From Vibrio aerogenes (GTDB taxonomy: Bacteria > Pseudomonadota > Gammaproteobacteria > Enterobacterales > Vibrionaceae), in NCBI RefSeq assembly GCF_024346755.1, contig NZ_AP024862.1:434001-498000 (forward strand): 64,000 nt of DNA, read 5' to 3'. The notes under the pieces are model-generated. The model searched no databases, was not told the origin of the DNA, and was given only the letters and a program-made list of their open reading frames with translations. Position numbers and translations under genes: made by a program. Below are positions 13,065 through 21,643 of the stretch, in pieces; position 1 is the first letter of the stretch; each line of letters begins with the position of its first letter.

Positions 13065-13125
13065 TGCCCGTTTTATGCCGGACAGTTTACCCTGGAGCAC
13101 GCTCTAAGTCCGGATAAAACAGGCA
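13065..13125. repeat. Large imperfect inverted repeat
   Basis: The left arm (13065-13083) and right arm (13108-13125) match over 18 positions, with one mismatch and one bulged base around a 24-base loop. The loop itself contains a small stem (GGAGC/GCTC). The right arm is followed by GTTTTTC on the plus strand, as in a terminator, but the only gene upstream on that strand (astE) is 460 bp away. Confidence 0.55.
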
Positions 13126-13172
13126 GTTTTTCATTTCAGACTGGTATTATCTCAGCCTGTCGGTGAGCAAAG

Positions 13173-14057
13173 TTAAAAAACGGTTTCCAGCTCTCTGAGT
13201 GCCTGAGGCCACTCACCCGGCCAGTCGTAGTTATCTTTTAATATTTTTGCGCTGTAATGCAGGCAGATATCCGTCGCCAGATTAGGATACCGCTGCTGCA
13301 TGGCATTGAACACTTCATCGCCATTTTTGGCTGTCTTTGCCACCGAGACAAACGTCTGAATATATTGGCGGGTAAATTCAATCGCATCAGGGGAGACTCT
13401 GTCAGCGGTTGGGGCGTGTCCGGGAACGACTATAACCGGATTCAGTGCTTCCAGTTTATCCAGAACGTCCAGCCATTCCTGCCGCAGTTCAGGCGTTTTA
13501 TCATCGGCAATCCACACATGCGCTTCATTGAAGACGGTATCTGCTGCGACAAGTGTTTTAATACAGGGAATCCACACTGCGGATTGTCCGTCAGAATCAC
13601 CGCGAAGCGGGCCGAGAATTTCCAGCCGCTGATCTTCGAGCATCATGACTGGCTCATCAATCAGAGTGACTGGTACTTTTTCTTTGGGGCCATTGATTCC
13701 CAATACTTCATTGCCCCAATAGCGGATCTTAAAGTCATAAGCATCATTGACGAACTCGCCACAACCCCTTAAAGAGATGATTTGCGCATCAGGGAAGGCA
13801 TGATGTATCACTGATGTGCCCAGAAAATGATCCGGATGGAAGTGCGTAATATAGATGGTCTGTAACCGGCATCCGGTTTCAAGAATCTCGCCAACCAGCC
13901 GGTGAGCATTGGCCAGTGTAAACTGAGTATCGATAACAATCGCATCTTTTTTGCCATATACAATGGTTGAGTTGACGCTGAAGCCATCATGGCTATCTCC
14001 GCCATTGAAAATTTTTATACTGAGGGGAGAAAGAGGAATGGTGTGATTGGAAGGCAT
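13173..14057 (-). CDS. MBL-fold metallo-hydrolase
   Basis: A 294-residue metallo-beta-lactamase-fold protein. The zinc-binding motif THFHPDHFLGT gives His72, His74, Asp76 and His77. Later conserved elements include VAADTVFNEAHVW and VVPGHAP. The family includes hydrolases of thioesters, lactones and related compounds, often annotated only as MBL-fold or SoxH/quinoprotein-relay-like proteins, so no substrate can be assigned. No signal peptide is visible and it is probably cytoplasmic. Start ATG 14057 has GGAGATAT upstream. It is a single gene. Confidence 0.82.
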   Translation of the reverse strand: MPSNHTIPLSPLSIKIFNGGDSHDGFSVNSTIVYGKKDAIVIDTQFTLANAHRLVGEILETGCRLQTIYITHFHPDHFLGTSVIHHAFPDAQIISLRGCGEFVNDAYDFKIRYWGNEVLGINGPKEKVPVTLIDEPVMMLEDQRLEILGPLRGDSDGQSAVWIPCIKTLVAADTVFNEAHVWIADDKTPELRQEWLDVLDKLEALNPVIVVPGHAPTADRVSPDAIEFTRQYIQTFVSVAKTAKNGDEVFNAMQQRYPNLATDICLHYSAKILKDNYDWPGEWPQALRELETVF

Positions 14058-14290
14058 AAATATCTCCTTGGTGTGATGACAAAAAGAGTATGCATTTTAT
14101 ATCATACTTGGCAGATTGCTACTTTTTCCCGGAATAACGTTCTGTATCGCTGGTTTATTGTCCGATCTGCTTATATTATCTGCTGCTTTGCCGGGGAAAT
14201 CTGATATTTTTCCGGTCATTCACCGGGACGGATTGGTTCTATCTCAAAATGTATTAAACGCAATAAGTGCTGCGGCATATGCCTGATTCA
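14058..14290. other. Promoter region of the MBL-fold gene
   Basis: No gene seen. The stretch is moderately AT-rich and holds the upstream region of the minus-strand MBL gene. It ends at the terminator of the M23 protease gene. Confidence 0.4.
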
Positions 14291-14326
14291 GGCATAAAAA
14301 TATCCATGCCGTTTCCGGCATGGATA
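14291..14326 (-). terminator. Terminator of the M23 protease gene
   Basis: TATCCATGCCG (14301-14311) and CGGCATGGATA (14316-14326) form an 11-bp perfect stem with a 4-base loop. Read on the minus strand it is followed by TTTTTATG. It lies about 90 bp downstream of the protease stop codon. Confidence 0.8.
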
Positions 14327-14415
14327 TGTGTTCTCAGTAAAAAATGTCCTCAGCCCAAACGTTCGGCCTTGACTGGCACAGGCCGTTGCAGACTGAATTC
14401 GCAGACCAGACTAAA

Positions 14416-15555
14416 TTAATAGTTGACCGGGTTGTCGATCCGGTTCCAGAAACAGACTTTCTTGTTGCTTCGGGTGTCGGTCATGTATGCGTAGCTGCAG
14501 TTATCATCGTAGCTGTACCGACCGACATGAACCTGATAAGGACCAAAACTTATCCCGTCAATTGAGTTATACACACCATTGTATAAGACAGAGAAATGCA
14601 GGTGTGGACCGGTTGAACTACCGCCTGAACATAATGCCTGTGACTTATTACCCGCATAATATCCCAGTACTGTATTTTGTTTCACGTACTGGCCATTGGT
14701 CACCTGAATGCCATCCATATGATAATAATTGGTCGCCCAGCCGTTTTCATTGGTTACCCGGACTTCACAGCTCGATAAAACACTGACTGTACCGGCATTC
14801 GCAGCTGCGACATCATAGGTTGTTGCCCCCCACTGAGGCCAGTCGTAGGAGACATCAAACGATGAGAGCGGATAACCGGAACCTGTATAGGAGTGAGGAC
14901 CATTGGGCACCCAGTTATAGCCGCGTCGCCACGGCATTTGCAGAAAACCGGATTCCGGCAGCTTCGAAGATGCGCGGAGGCTTTGTGTGGACAGCAATGA
15001 TGATGGATCGACTGTACCAAACCAGTCCTGATACTGTTTCTGCCATTTTTTCCAGTCGCTGTAACTGGCTAATTCGTTCATCAGAGCCAGCGTCGATGGA
15101 CTATAAGATGAAAGTTCATAGTCACCGCTCCGGTAGCTGTAGAAATATTGTGACAGGTGATTAGTCAGGTGGGAGACTTTTTCTTTAAAGAGCGCTTTTT
15201 TTGCCAGACCTGGTGCTTCAGTATCCGGCCAGTTTTCAGTGACAGCCAGTGTCGTAATAATGATACGGGGATCGACACTGGTAATGCCTGCCCAGTGTGT
15301 CAGAGATTCAGATAAGAATGCCCACTGAGGTGCATGCTGTTCAAAAAAGCTCTGAATATCAAAAGGACGTTTGACCGGCCTGAAAACAAATTGACTTTCG
15401 CTGACCAGTTGCCGGGGAACCTGCTGTTCAGCCAGCTGACTGGCTTTGACAGCCGGTGTGTCAACATGAGTGTAAAATGAATGGGCCGATACAGCAGAGA
15501 TGCTGCCGCCAATTAAAACCGAGAGTGCCAGACTGATCGTTGTTTTTTGAAACAT
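14416..15555 (-). CDS. Secreted M23 metallopeptidase, LasA (staphylolysin)-like
   Basis: A 379-residue pre-pro-protease. Signal peptide residues ~1-24 (cleavage after AVSA), a propeptide to about residue 200, then a mature M23A domain of ~175 residues. Zinc ligands and catalytic histidines can be placed: His221 and Asp234 (GPHSYTG...SSFD), His279 (YYHM) and His318/His320 (GPHLHFS). Cys263/Cys309 and Cys353/Cys368 are likely disulfide pairs. Enzymes of this type cut glycine-rich sequences in peptidoglycan cross-bridges and elastin, and this one is probably exported by type II secretion. The ribosome site AAGGA precedes ATG 15555. It is a single gene with its own terminator. Confidence 0.9.
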   Translation of the reverse strand: MFQKTTISLALSVLIGGSISAVSAHSFYTHVDTPAVKASQLAEQQVPRQLVSESQFVFRPVKRPFDIQSFFEQHAPQWAFLSESLTHWAGITSVDPRIIITTLAVTENWPDTEAPGLAKKALFKEKVSHLTNHLSQYFYSYRSGDYELSSYSPSTLALMNELASYSDWKKWQKQYQDWFGTVDPSSLLSTQSLRASSKLPESGFLQMPWRRGYNWVPNGPHSYTGSGYPLSSFDVSYDWPQWGATTYDVAAANAGTVSVLSSCEVRVTNENGWATNYYHMDGIQVTNGQYVKQNTVLGYYAGNKSQALCSGGSSTGPHLHFSVLYNGVYNSIDGISFGPYQVHVGRYSYDDNCSYAYMTDTRSNKKVCFWNRIDNPVNY

Positions 15556-16325
15556 AATTTTATTCCTTGTTATTTATTATACCTGTACATACTCAGGCAA
15601 CCGTACCGGTCGTTGAGTTATATATCCAAACAACCTGAATCATGCATCTTCAGGTTACTTGGGTATATTCAGGATTTTCAGGTATTGGTGCAATTAATAA
15701 TGTTAAACGAGTTTTCTCCCTGTAAAATATATCTTATGTTTATATTCACTATATCAGGGCGTTTTAAAAATTCTACTTTATTTTTATTGAAGTAAAGCAG
15801 CCCGTTTATAAAAATCGGCTGTAAGTTATTTTTTAAATAATATAGTCTTTGTTTTGACAAAAATAATGTCAATCTGTCTGCTTTATGACGCATGACCAAG
15901 CATCAAATTTCGTCAATTTCATATGCAACCAGTGTGGTTTTTTGGTGCGATGGACCATTTTCCGGGAAGTGTTAATAAATAAAACAATGATTTTTATATG
16001 AAATAATTGAAATTCAGAGTCCGGGGGATTGAGTCTGAGTGGTCATCCGAGTGTGACATTATAATTTATGGCTGTATTTTTATTTAATTGATTCAGAATA
16101 AAATAATGGCGTCAGAATAAAATTTAACGTGATGATGTTTTTTGGTACCGCTTTCATCTGATTTTTTAGAGAGCGGATTTTATTTTCTGCTGTTTGGTGA
16201 CGATTTATGGTTATAAGCTGATCCGCTGAGTTAAATTTTTATACGTCTGGTTCCCGGATGTTTATATTAATCGCCGGGCTTTGCCGGGTCAGAAAAAGCG
16301 CGGCAAGCCCGGTTGATGGGATTTA
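15556..16325. other. Long gene-free AT-rich region
   Basis: No credible gene in 770 bp; the short frames are AT-rich shadows without ribosome sites. It contains the upstream region of the protease gene and a dispersed palindrome at 15621-15667. Further promoter elements could not be assigned. Confidence 0.5.
15621..15667. repeat. Dispersed imperfect palindrome, full copy
   Basis: The core is AACCTGAA-N9-TTCAGGTT, extended outward by TATATCCAAAC on the left and ACTTGGGTATA on the right. The arms match at about 15 of 18 positions. The right half recurs at 17128-17152 and its end at 32451-32463, so this is a small dispersed element rather than a gene-specific hairpin. Confidence 0.65.
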
Positions 16326-16988
16326 TTATTTCGGTAAATCCATATAATATTTTCCCGGATTGCCGGGCTCAATAAATACTGTGACTTCATCTGTATTCAA
16401 ATCATCTGGCTGAACCCATAGATTTTCACTTTGAAACGAATGTAACCGATTGGTTTGAGGATCCTGCCATTGGGCCGTAACGACATAAGGATGACGTCCG
16501 TTCAGTTCAAAAGCACGATTCAATTCAATGTGCTGCACGCTGGCTGTGATCGTCGTTCCATGCTGTTTCAGGTAAGCCTTTTTCCGCTTTCCGGACAGAC
16601 CATAAAGGAAAAAAAGAACACCAATTAAAGAGAACAGACTGCCAAAAATCCCGAAAATAAGTGGCCCAAGCCACAGGTGTAAAAAGCTGTAGATCTCTGC
16701 ATGTTCAGGAAGATCAGGCTGATAAACCACTTCGACTGTTTCTCCGCGGGAAAAAGAAGGCGGATTGCTGCCGGTTGAGGACTTAAATTCAATCATTTCA
16801 CCTTCAGCGGTTTGAAATGAAACAATCGGATAATAAGTGCCATCGCTGACAAATGAGGTCACAATGCCATCAGTCCGGACTGCATGACTGAGAAAACTTT
16901 GCTGCTGGTTAAACAGGAAAGCTGCCAGTGCAAGGAAAATGAATCCGAATGCCATAAAAGCAAGTTTGAAAATTGATGAAGGTTTCAT
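16326..16988 (-). CDS. DUF3592-type membrane protein
   Basis: A 220-residue protein with a membrane segment near the N-terminus (residues ~8-28) and a second at ~108-130. Between them is a soluble stretch with the DUF3592 pattern (DGIVTSFVSDGTYYPIVSFQTAEG...GETVEVVYQPDLP). A second, similar beta-rich repeat follows the second helix (TITASVQHIELN...VTVFIEPGNPGKYYMDLP). DUF3592 proteins are membrane-anchored and uncharacterised. It is a single gene; the start at 16988 has GGAG about 14 bp upstream. Confidence 0.75.
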   Translation of the reverse strand: MKPSSIFKLAFMAFGFIFLALAAFLFNQQQSFLSHAVRTDGIVTSFVSDGTYYPIVSFQTAEGEMIEFKSSTGSNPPSFSRGETVEVVYQPDLPEHAEIYSFLHLWLGPLIFGIFGSLFSLIGVLFFLYGLSGKRKKAYLKQHGTTITASVQHIELNRAFELNGRHPYVVTAQWQDPQTNRLHSFQSENLWVQPDDLNTDEVTVFIEPGNPGKYYMDLPK

Positions 16989-17127
16989 GATGAATGAGAA
17001 CTCCGGATAACGGGCAAAAAAAGGGCTGTGATATATGAACAGGCCCGGAAGCGGCGGGATTTTATTGAGTTAGTTACTGATAAAAAAGAGGATATTCAGC
17101 TTCGTGTTCATTTATGTGAAGTTAATT

Positions 17128-17152
17128 CCATCTTCAGGTTGTTTGGGTATAT
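17128..17152. repeat. Dispersed palindrome, half copy
   Basis: This matches the right half of the element at 15621-15667 (CATCTTCAGGTT followed by GTTTGGGTATAT). The left arm is missing. It lies immediately after the NTF2-like gene. Confidence 0.55.
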
Positions 17153-17166
17153 TCCGCCGGATTGAC

Positions 17167-17703
17167 TCACAGTATCAGTTTCCGGCTTTCTTTTGCTGCC
17201 AGATTTTGCTGTGCTTTTTCCATCGCCCGGTAGAGTATTTCCCGGTTACCTTGTTCAGCAGAAGCACGCAGGGTGAGCGCATGGATGGTCCAGTCTGAGG
17301 TGGTTTTTTCCATTTCGAACTGGTATTGACCGGAAATTTGCCAGAATCCATCGTCATCAATGAAGTGGCTGGCTGTCACGTCTGCTGTGACTGTGGCATG
17401 TGTCCCGGACAGTTCAACATCAATGCCGGACAGATGATGCAATGTATTATCAAATCCGGGCTGTAAGCCCGCCCACTGGCGTATCAACGCGCCGCGGTGA
17501 ACCGTGGCGGGTTCACCGCCAAACACCGAGGTGTAGTCAACAACGACTTCTTCTGAAAACAAACGTCCCAGATAAGCAAAGGCACTCTGATCGGCAAAGG
17601 TGGCAAAGCTATTGATGTTACTGATAATTTGGGCGTGTTCTTTTTGGTGTTGATGAGCCGGCACTGACATAGTGACCCCCGCGAATGCTGTCACGCTGAT
17701 CAA
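17167..17703 (-). CDS. NTF2/SnoaL-like protein, N-terminus uncertain (possible frameshift)
   Basis: The frame encodes ~178 residues with a SnoaL/NTF2-like cone fold pattern: FADQSAFAYLGRLFSEEVVVDYTSVFGG, then LIRQWAGLQPGFDNTLHHLSG and a C-terminal W-containing strand region. Such proteins bind or convert small molecules. The first possible start (TTG 17703) lies inside a hydrophobic stretch, LISVTAFAGVTMSVPA, that looks like the core of a signal peptide. The natural start, ATG at 17740 (MNLNRLS), is in a different frame, and the correct frame has a stop at the same point. A 1-base indel near 17715-17725 would join them. Either the gene starts internally or it is broken. Confidence 0.6.
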   Translation of the reverse strand: MISVTAFAGVTMSVPAHQHQKEHAQIISNINSFATFADQSAFAYLGRLFSEEVVVDYTSVFGGEPATVHRGALIRQWAGLQPGFDNTLHHLSGIDVELSGTHATVTADVTASHFIDDDGFWQISGQYQFEMEKTTSDWTIHALTLRASAEQGNREILYRAMEKAQQNLAAKESRKLIL

Positions 17704-17760
17704 AGTATAGCCAGACTTGAGACAGTCTGTTGAGGTTCATTTTGCAGAATGCATTGTGAT

Positions 17761-17789
17761 AAAAAACAGGCACCATGTGATGCCTGTTT
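17761..17789 (-). terminator. Terminator of the GMC oxidoreductase gene
   Basis: AAACAGGCA and TGCCTGTTT form a 9-bp perfect stem around an 8-base loop. Read on the minus strand it is followed by a run of T residues. It lies 27 bp after the GMC oxidoreductase stop. Confidence 0.85.
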
Positions 17790-17815
17790 GAGAGCGGAGC
17801 GTATTGAAGAAAGGC

Positions 17816-19519
17816 TTATGCTTCAGCCGTTTCCACTTCTTTCGTTGGCTGTGTTTCAGCAACAGCAGTTTTTTTCTCCGGGACATGCTGATAGAACTCA
17901 GCATCGATGGCGGGTTCAATGTAGTTGCCCAGAATAATATCGGCTGCTTTTTCTGCCACCATCATTGTCGGTGCATACAGGTTCCCATTGGTAATCGCCG
18001 GGAAGACAGACGCATCAACCACGCGCAGGTTTTTCACGCCATGGACTTTCAGTTCTGCATCGACCACGGCCATGTCATCGTAACCCATTTTACAGGTACA
18101 GCTTGGGTGATAGGCACTTTCACCATCACGGGCAACGAAGTCGAGAATTTCTTCATCAGTCTGGACAGATGGACCCGGTGCCAGCTCTTCACCACGCAGG
18201 TGATCAAAGGCCGGTTGTTCAATGATATTCCGGGTACAACGAATTGCCTGAACCCATTCTTTACGTTCTTGCTCCGTTGACAGGTAATTAAACAGAATTT
18301 CAGGTTTCTGATCCGGATCATTTGATTTGATTTTTACATGCCCGCGCACATCCGTATTCATCGGGCCCACGTGTAGCTGGAAGCCGTGACCATCACGCGG
18401 CGCACTGCCATCATAGCGGATGGCCAGCGGCAGGAAGTGGTATTGCAGGTTCGGATAAGCGACTTCATCGTTCCCGCGGATAAAGCCACCGGCTTCAAAG
18501 TGGTTGGTCGCTGCTTTACCTTTACGGCGGAATAACCAGTCAAAGCCAATTTTAGGCTGGTTGTACCATTTGAGGGCAGGATACATACTGACCGGCTCCT
18601 TACAGGTGTACTGAACATACAGTTCCAGGTGATCCTGAAGGTTCTCGCCGACACCCGGCAGGTGATGAACCGGATTAATCCCTAATGCACGCAGCTCTTC
18701 TTCGTTACCGACACCAGAGAGTTGCAATAATTTAGGCGAGTTGATTGCGCCGCCACAAGAGATAATTTCACCCCCGTAAACGGTATGATTTTTTTTGCGG
18801 CGCTTGAATTCCACACCGATGGCCGTTTTACCATCGAAAACAACCCGGCTGGCCGTTGCACCGGTCAGAACAGTCAGGTTCTTGCGGTTTTTCACCGGAT
18901 GCAGATAAGCGCGTGCTGCACTCAGGCGACGGCCACGATAGATATTCTGGTCAAATGCACCAAAACCTTCCTGCTGATAGCCGTTCACATCGTCTGTCAG
19001 TGGGTAACCGGCTTCCTGTGCTGCTTTAAAGAATGCATCAAACAGCGGATTATCACAGGCTGCTGTTGAAATCGCCAGCGGGCCATTGTCACCGTGATAG
19101 GTATCTGCGCCTTTCAGACGGGTTTCGAATTTGCGGAAGTAAGGTAAACAATGTTGATAATCCCAGTTTTCCAGCCCTTCGTGTTGGCCCCATTTTTCAT
19201 AATCCATTGCATTTCCGCGGATATAAATCATGCCGTTGATACAACTACTGCCGCCTAAAACTTTTCCGCGGGGCTGGGCAATTTTACGATTGTTCATGCA
19301 GGGTTCAGGCTCAGATTCATACAACCAGTTATAAGTCCCGTCAGTCAGCAGGTAAGTTAATGCTGCCGGCATATGAATCCGGAAGTCGAGCCGGTGATCG
19401 GGGCGTCCGGCCTCAAGTACCAGAACCTTGTTCTCCGGGTTCGCACTGAGCCGGTTGGCCAGTACACAACCGGCAGAACCGCCGCCGACAATAATATAAT
19501 CGTATGATTGGTCTTTCAT
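17816..19519 (-). CDS. GMC-family FAD oxidoreductase (choline dehydrogenase-like), second copy
   Basis: A 567-residue flavoprotein of the glucose-methanol-choline family. The N-terminal FAD-binding motif is [18 protein letters not shown], followed by the GMC signature block [20 protein letters not shown]. The C-terminal catalytic His region is HPSCTCKMG, then the NGNLYAPT motif. It resembles BetA throughout but is distinct from the bet-operon copy at 27681. It also has an extra acidic, alanine-rich tail (EKKTAVAETQPTKEVETAEA). Start ATG 19519 is supported by AAGGGAAC. It lies downstream of, and is probably controlled by, the FadR-type regulator. Substrate unknown: an alcohol linked to the neighbouring transporter/deacylase genes is a guess. 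Confidence 0.85.
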   Translation of the reverse strand: MKDQSYDYIIVGGGSAGCVLANRLSANPENKVLVLEAGRPDHRLDFRIHMPAALTYLLTDGTYNWLYESEPEPCMNNRKIAQPRGKVLGGSSCINGMIYIRGNAMDYEKWGQHEGLENWDYQHCLPYFRKFETRLKGADTYHGDNGPLAISTAACDNPLFDAFFKAAQEAGYPLTDDVNGYQQEGFGAFDQNIYRGRRLSAARAYLHPVKNRKNLTVLTGATASRVVFDGKTAIGVEFKRRKKNHTVYGGEIISCGGAINSPKLLQLSGVGNEEELRALGINPVHHLPGVGENLQDHLELYVQYTCKEPVSMYPALKWYNQPKIGFDWLFRRKGKAATNHFEAGGFIRGNDEVAYPNLQYHFLPLAIRYDGSAPRDGHGFQLHVGPMNTDVRGHVKIKSNDPDQKPEILFNYLSTEQERKEWVQAIRCTRNIIEQPAFDHLRGEELAPGPSVQTDEEILDFVARDGESAYHPSCTCKMGYDDMAVVDAELKVHGVKNLRVVDASVFPAITNGNLYAPTMMVAEKAADIILGNYIEPAIDAEFYQHVPEKKTAVAETQPTKEVETAEA

Positions 19520-19601
19520 GTGTTCCCTTACGTAATTAAGTGAAAAGTTAAGTCTGTTCCGATTCGGTTGAATCGTGATGTTGTTGAGCACATTGAAGAC
19601 T

Positions 19602-20336
19602 TTATTCCGTCGCTTGGCCGTTGCGATCAAGACATTGCAGCAGCAGCCGGTAATGCTGGCTGATTGTGGCTTGTAAACGCACCGGTTCCCGGTTGATCAG
19701 ATGAGTCGCGGTTTCCCGCCAGTTTTTAACCGTCTCACGGCAGAATTCCGGATCCTGATACAGATTGTTGTCATGGGAGCTGAACCCCTGTTGCAGCGCC
19801 TGCATCACCCATTCAAAAATCGGGTTTCCGGTCATCGAAGCCAGTAACAGATTGAGCTGACGATCCGTTTCTCCCAGTTCATGGGCATGTTGCTGTGGAT
19901 CATCTGCAAATTTTTCCAGTTTACTGACGGCTTCCAGTATGGCTGTGTGCTGTGCTTCGTTTGCCCGGACCATCGCTAACTGAGCGACGGTTTGATCAAT
20001 CGTTTCCCGGAATTCAGCCACTTGATACGGGCCAATATTCTTCTGCTTCAGAAACAGCGCCAGAGATTCACTGATATTCGCGACATCAACCTGTTTGATA
20101 AATGCGCCACCTTTCTGGCCCTTGCGAATTTCAATCAACCCTTTTTGCTTCAATGCACGAATCGCTTCCCTGATGACGCCCCGCCCGGTCCCGAACTGAG
20201 TTTGCAACTCCCGCTCACTGGGCAAACAATCTCCCGGCTGTAGCTTCTGATTCAGAATCGCTGATTCAATCTGCAGCGCAATATCTTCGCTGGCTCTGCC
20301 GGCCTGCGCCTGGTGAAACATCATTTCTTCGGACAA
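19602..20336 (-). CDS. FadR-subfamily GntR transcriptional regulator
   Basis: A 244-residue regulator. Residues ~14-80 form the winged helix of the GntR family (LQPGDCLPSERELQTQFGTGRGVIREAIRALKQKGLIEIRKGQKGGAFI) and residues ~100-230 an all-helical FCD ligand domain. The proposed TTG start follows GAGGAAG; ATG at 20324 is the alternative. It is transcribed with the GMC oxidoreductase and away from the binding protein/deacylase pair. Two TTGGT-N3-ACCATT boxes of FadR/PdhR/LldR type lie in its promoter, so it probably controls both directions and itself. Confidence 0.88.
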   Translation of the reverse strand: MSEEMMFHQAQAGRASEDIALQIESAILNQKLQPGDCLPSERELQTQFGTGRGVIREAIRALKQKGLIEIRKGQKGGAFIKQVDVANISESLALFLKQKNIGPYQVAEFRETIDQTVAQLAMVRANEAQHTAILEAVSKLEKFADDPQQHAHELGETDRQLNLLLASMTGNPIFEWVMQALQQGFSSHDNNLYQDPEFCRETVKNWRETATHLINREPVRLQATISQHYRLLLQCLDRNGQATE

Positions 20337-20370
20337 CTTTTTACTTCCTCAAATGGTTATTTTTATATTT

Positions 20371-20384
20371 TTGGTACGACCATT
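20371..20384. promoter_or_regulatory. FadR-family operator box 1
   Basis: TTGGTACGACCATT has the TTGGT-N3-ACCA symmetry typical of FadR-subfamily (PdhR, LldR-like) operators, and sits 35 bp before the regulator gene. Confidence 0.7.
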
Positions 20385-20433
20385 GAGGCTTATTATACGT
20401 ATTTTTGGTGTTAGATCGAGTTAATAATTATTT

Positions 20434-20447
20434 TTGGTAGGACCATT
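20434..20447. promoter_or_regulatory. FadR-family operator box 2
   Basis: TTGGTAGGACCATT is nearly identical to box 1, and its start is 63 bp away, six helical turns. A TTTTTGGTG half-site (20402-20409) lies between them. The spacing fits cooperative binding or looping. Confidence 0.7.
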
Positions 20448-20789
20448 GGGTGCAATTGAATGCGAATATATTCATGATTATGAGTATGACGCGACTTGAC
20501 GCTCTCTGGCGTCGGAGGGCGCTACGTGTTGCTCTGGACTTCATTTTCCCTCTTCATGTAGAGTAAGAGCGAAACATCATCAGCCTGCGCCGTTTCTGAG
20601 GGGCCGGGCGATATCATAAATATAACTATTCCAGTCTTTTGGCCTTTCAATCTGATTTATCGCAACCTTGCCCTGCGATGTATACAGAACGTTTGTCTCA
20701 GTAAAGAAGTATTCACAGAATCACCAGTGATGCCGGGAATGCATCATGACAGAAGACCGGAAGTAAAATTAATACAGGAAGGAATCGCG
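20448..20789. other. Divergent intergenic region before the orphan binding protein gene
   Basis: No gene seen. It holds a small hairpin (GACGC-N6-GCGTC, 20498-20513) and the leader of the binding protein gene. Promoter boxes were not assigned with confidence. Confidence 0.4.
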
Positions 20790-21563
20790 ATGAAAAGAAA
20801 AGTTGCATGTTTATTACTGGCACTGACAGGCCTGATGGCACAAGCCAGTGCCTTTGCTAAAGAGACGATCCGCATTGGCGTTGATGCGACATATCCGCCA
20901 TTCGAGTACACCAAACCCGATGGCACACTGGCTGGATTCGAAATCGATCTGGGAAATGCAATGTGTGAAAAAGTCCAGGCGGAGTGTATCTGGGTACCGA
21001 TGAGCTTTGACGGACTGATTCCGGCACTCAAAGTGAAGAAAATTGATGCGGTATTTTCATCGTTAGGTATTTCTGAAAAACGGAAGAAAGTTGTCGACTT
21101 TTCTGACCGTACATGGACGGGCTTTACCTCAATGCTGAGTCTGAAACGTTTGAAGCTTCAGCCGACGGCAGAATCTTTGAAAGGCAAAATTCTGGGCGTG
21201 CAGCAAGGGTCGATTCAGGAAGATTTTGCCAGACAAAAACTGATGCCACAGGGTGTCAGTGTGCAGGCATACCAAACGCAGGAGCAGGTCTATGCTGATT
21301 TGCTGAACGGGCGTATTGATGCATCGATGCAGGATATGACTCAGGCGCAAACCGGTTTTATCGAAAAAGCGGGTCATCCTGAGTTCGCTAATCAGAAAGT
21401 CGTGGATGAATTGTTGCCGGCTGATAGCGCCATTGCCATCCGTAAAGGGGATACCCGGACGATGGATTTGATCAACCGCGGTATTCACGCCATCCATGCC
21501 GACGGCACCTATGGAAAAATTCAGCGCCAGTTTTTTGGTGATCTTGATTTATATAATAAATAA
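20790..21563 (+). CDS. Orphan amino acid-type substrate-binding protein
   Basis: A 257-residue periplasmic binding protein with a signal peptide (MKRKVACLLLALTGLMAQASAFA). Its pattern is the same as that of the AotJ-like protein at 2350 (TYPPFEYTKPDGTLAGFEIDL; FDGLIPALKVKKIDA). Start ATG 20790 has a strong AGGAAGGAA site; the frame extends further upstream without support. No permease or ATPase gene is adjacent, so it must borrow membrane components, possibly the aotQMP set 15 kb away. It is followed by a hairpin and an AotO-like deacylase. The ligand is probably a basic or modified amino acid. Confidence 0.85.
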   Translation: MKRKVACLLLALTGLMAQASAFAKETIRIGVDATYPPFEYTKPDGTLAGFEIDLGNAMCEKVQAECIWVPMSFDGLIPALKVKKIDAVFSSLGISEKRKKVVDFSDRTWTGFTSMLSLKRLKLQPTAESLKGKILGVQQGSIQEDFARQKLMPQGVSVQAYQTQEQVYADLLNGRIDASMQDMTQAQTGFIEKAGHPEFANQKVVDELLPADSAIAIRKGDTRTMDLINRGIHAIHADGTYGKIQRQFFGDLDLYNK

Positions 21564-21572
21564 TCACGATAA

Positions 21573-21599
21573 CCCCGGTGAGTCACGGACTGGCCGGGG
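21573..21599 (+). terminator. Intercistronic GC-rich hairpin after the orphan binding protein
   Basis: CCCCGG (21573-21578) pairs with CCGGGG (21594-21599). There is no T tract. As after the other two binding-protein genes of this window, it probably stabilises the upstream mRNA or reduces read-through. Confidence 0.45.
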
Positions 21600-21643
21600 C
21601 AAATCTGTTTCCTTCTTTATCAGTCTGAAAAAGTGACAACATC

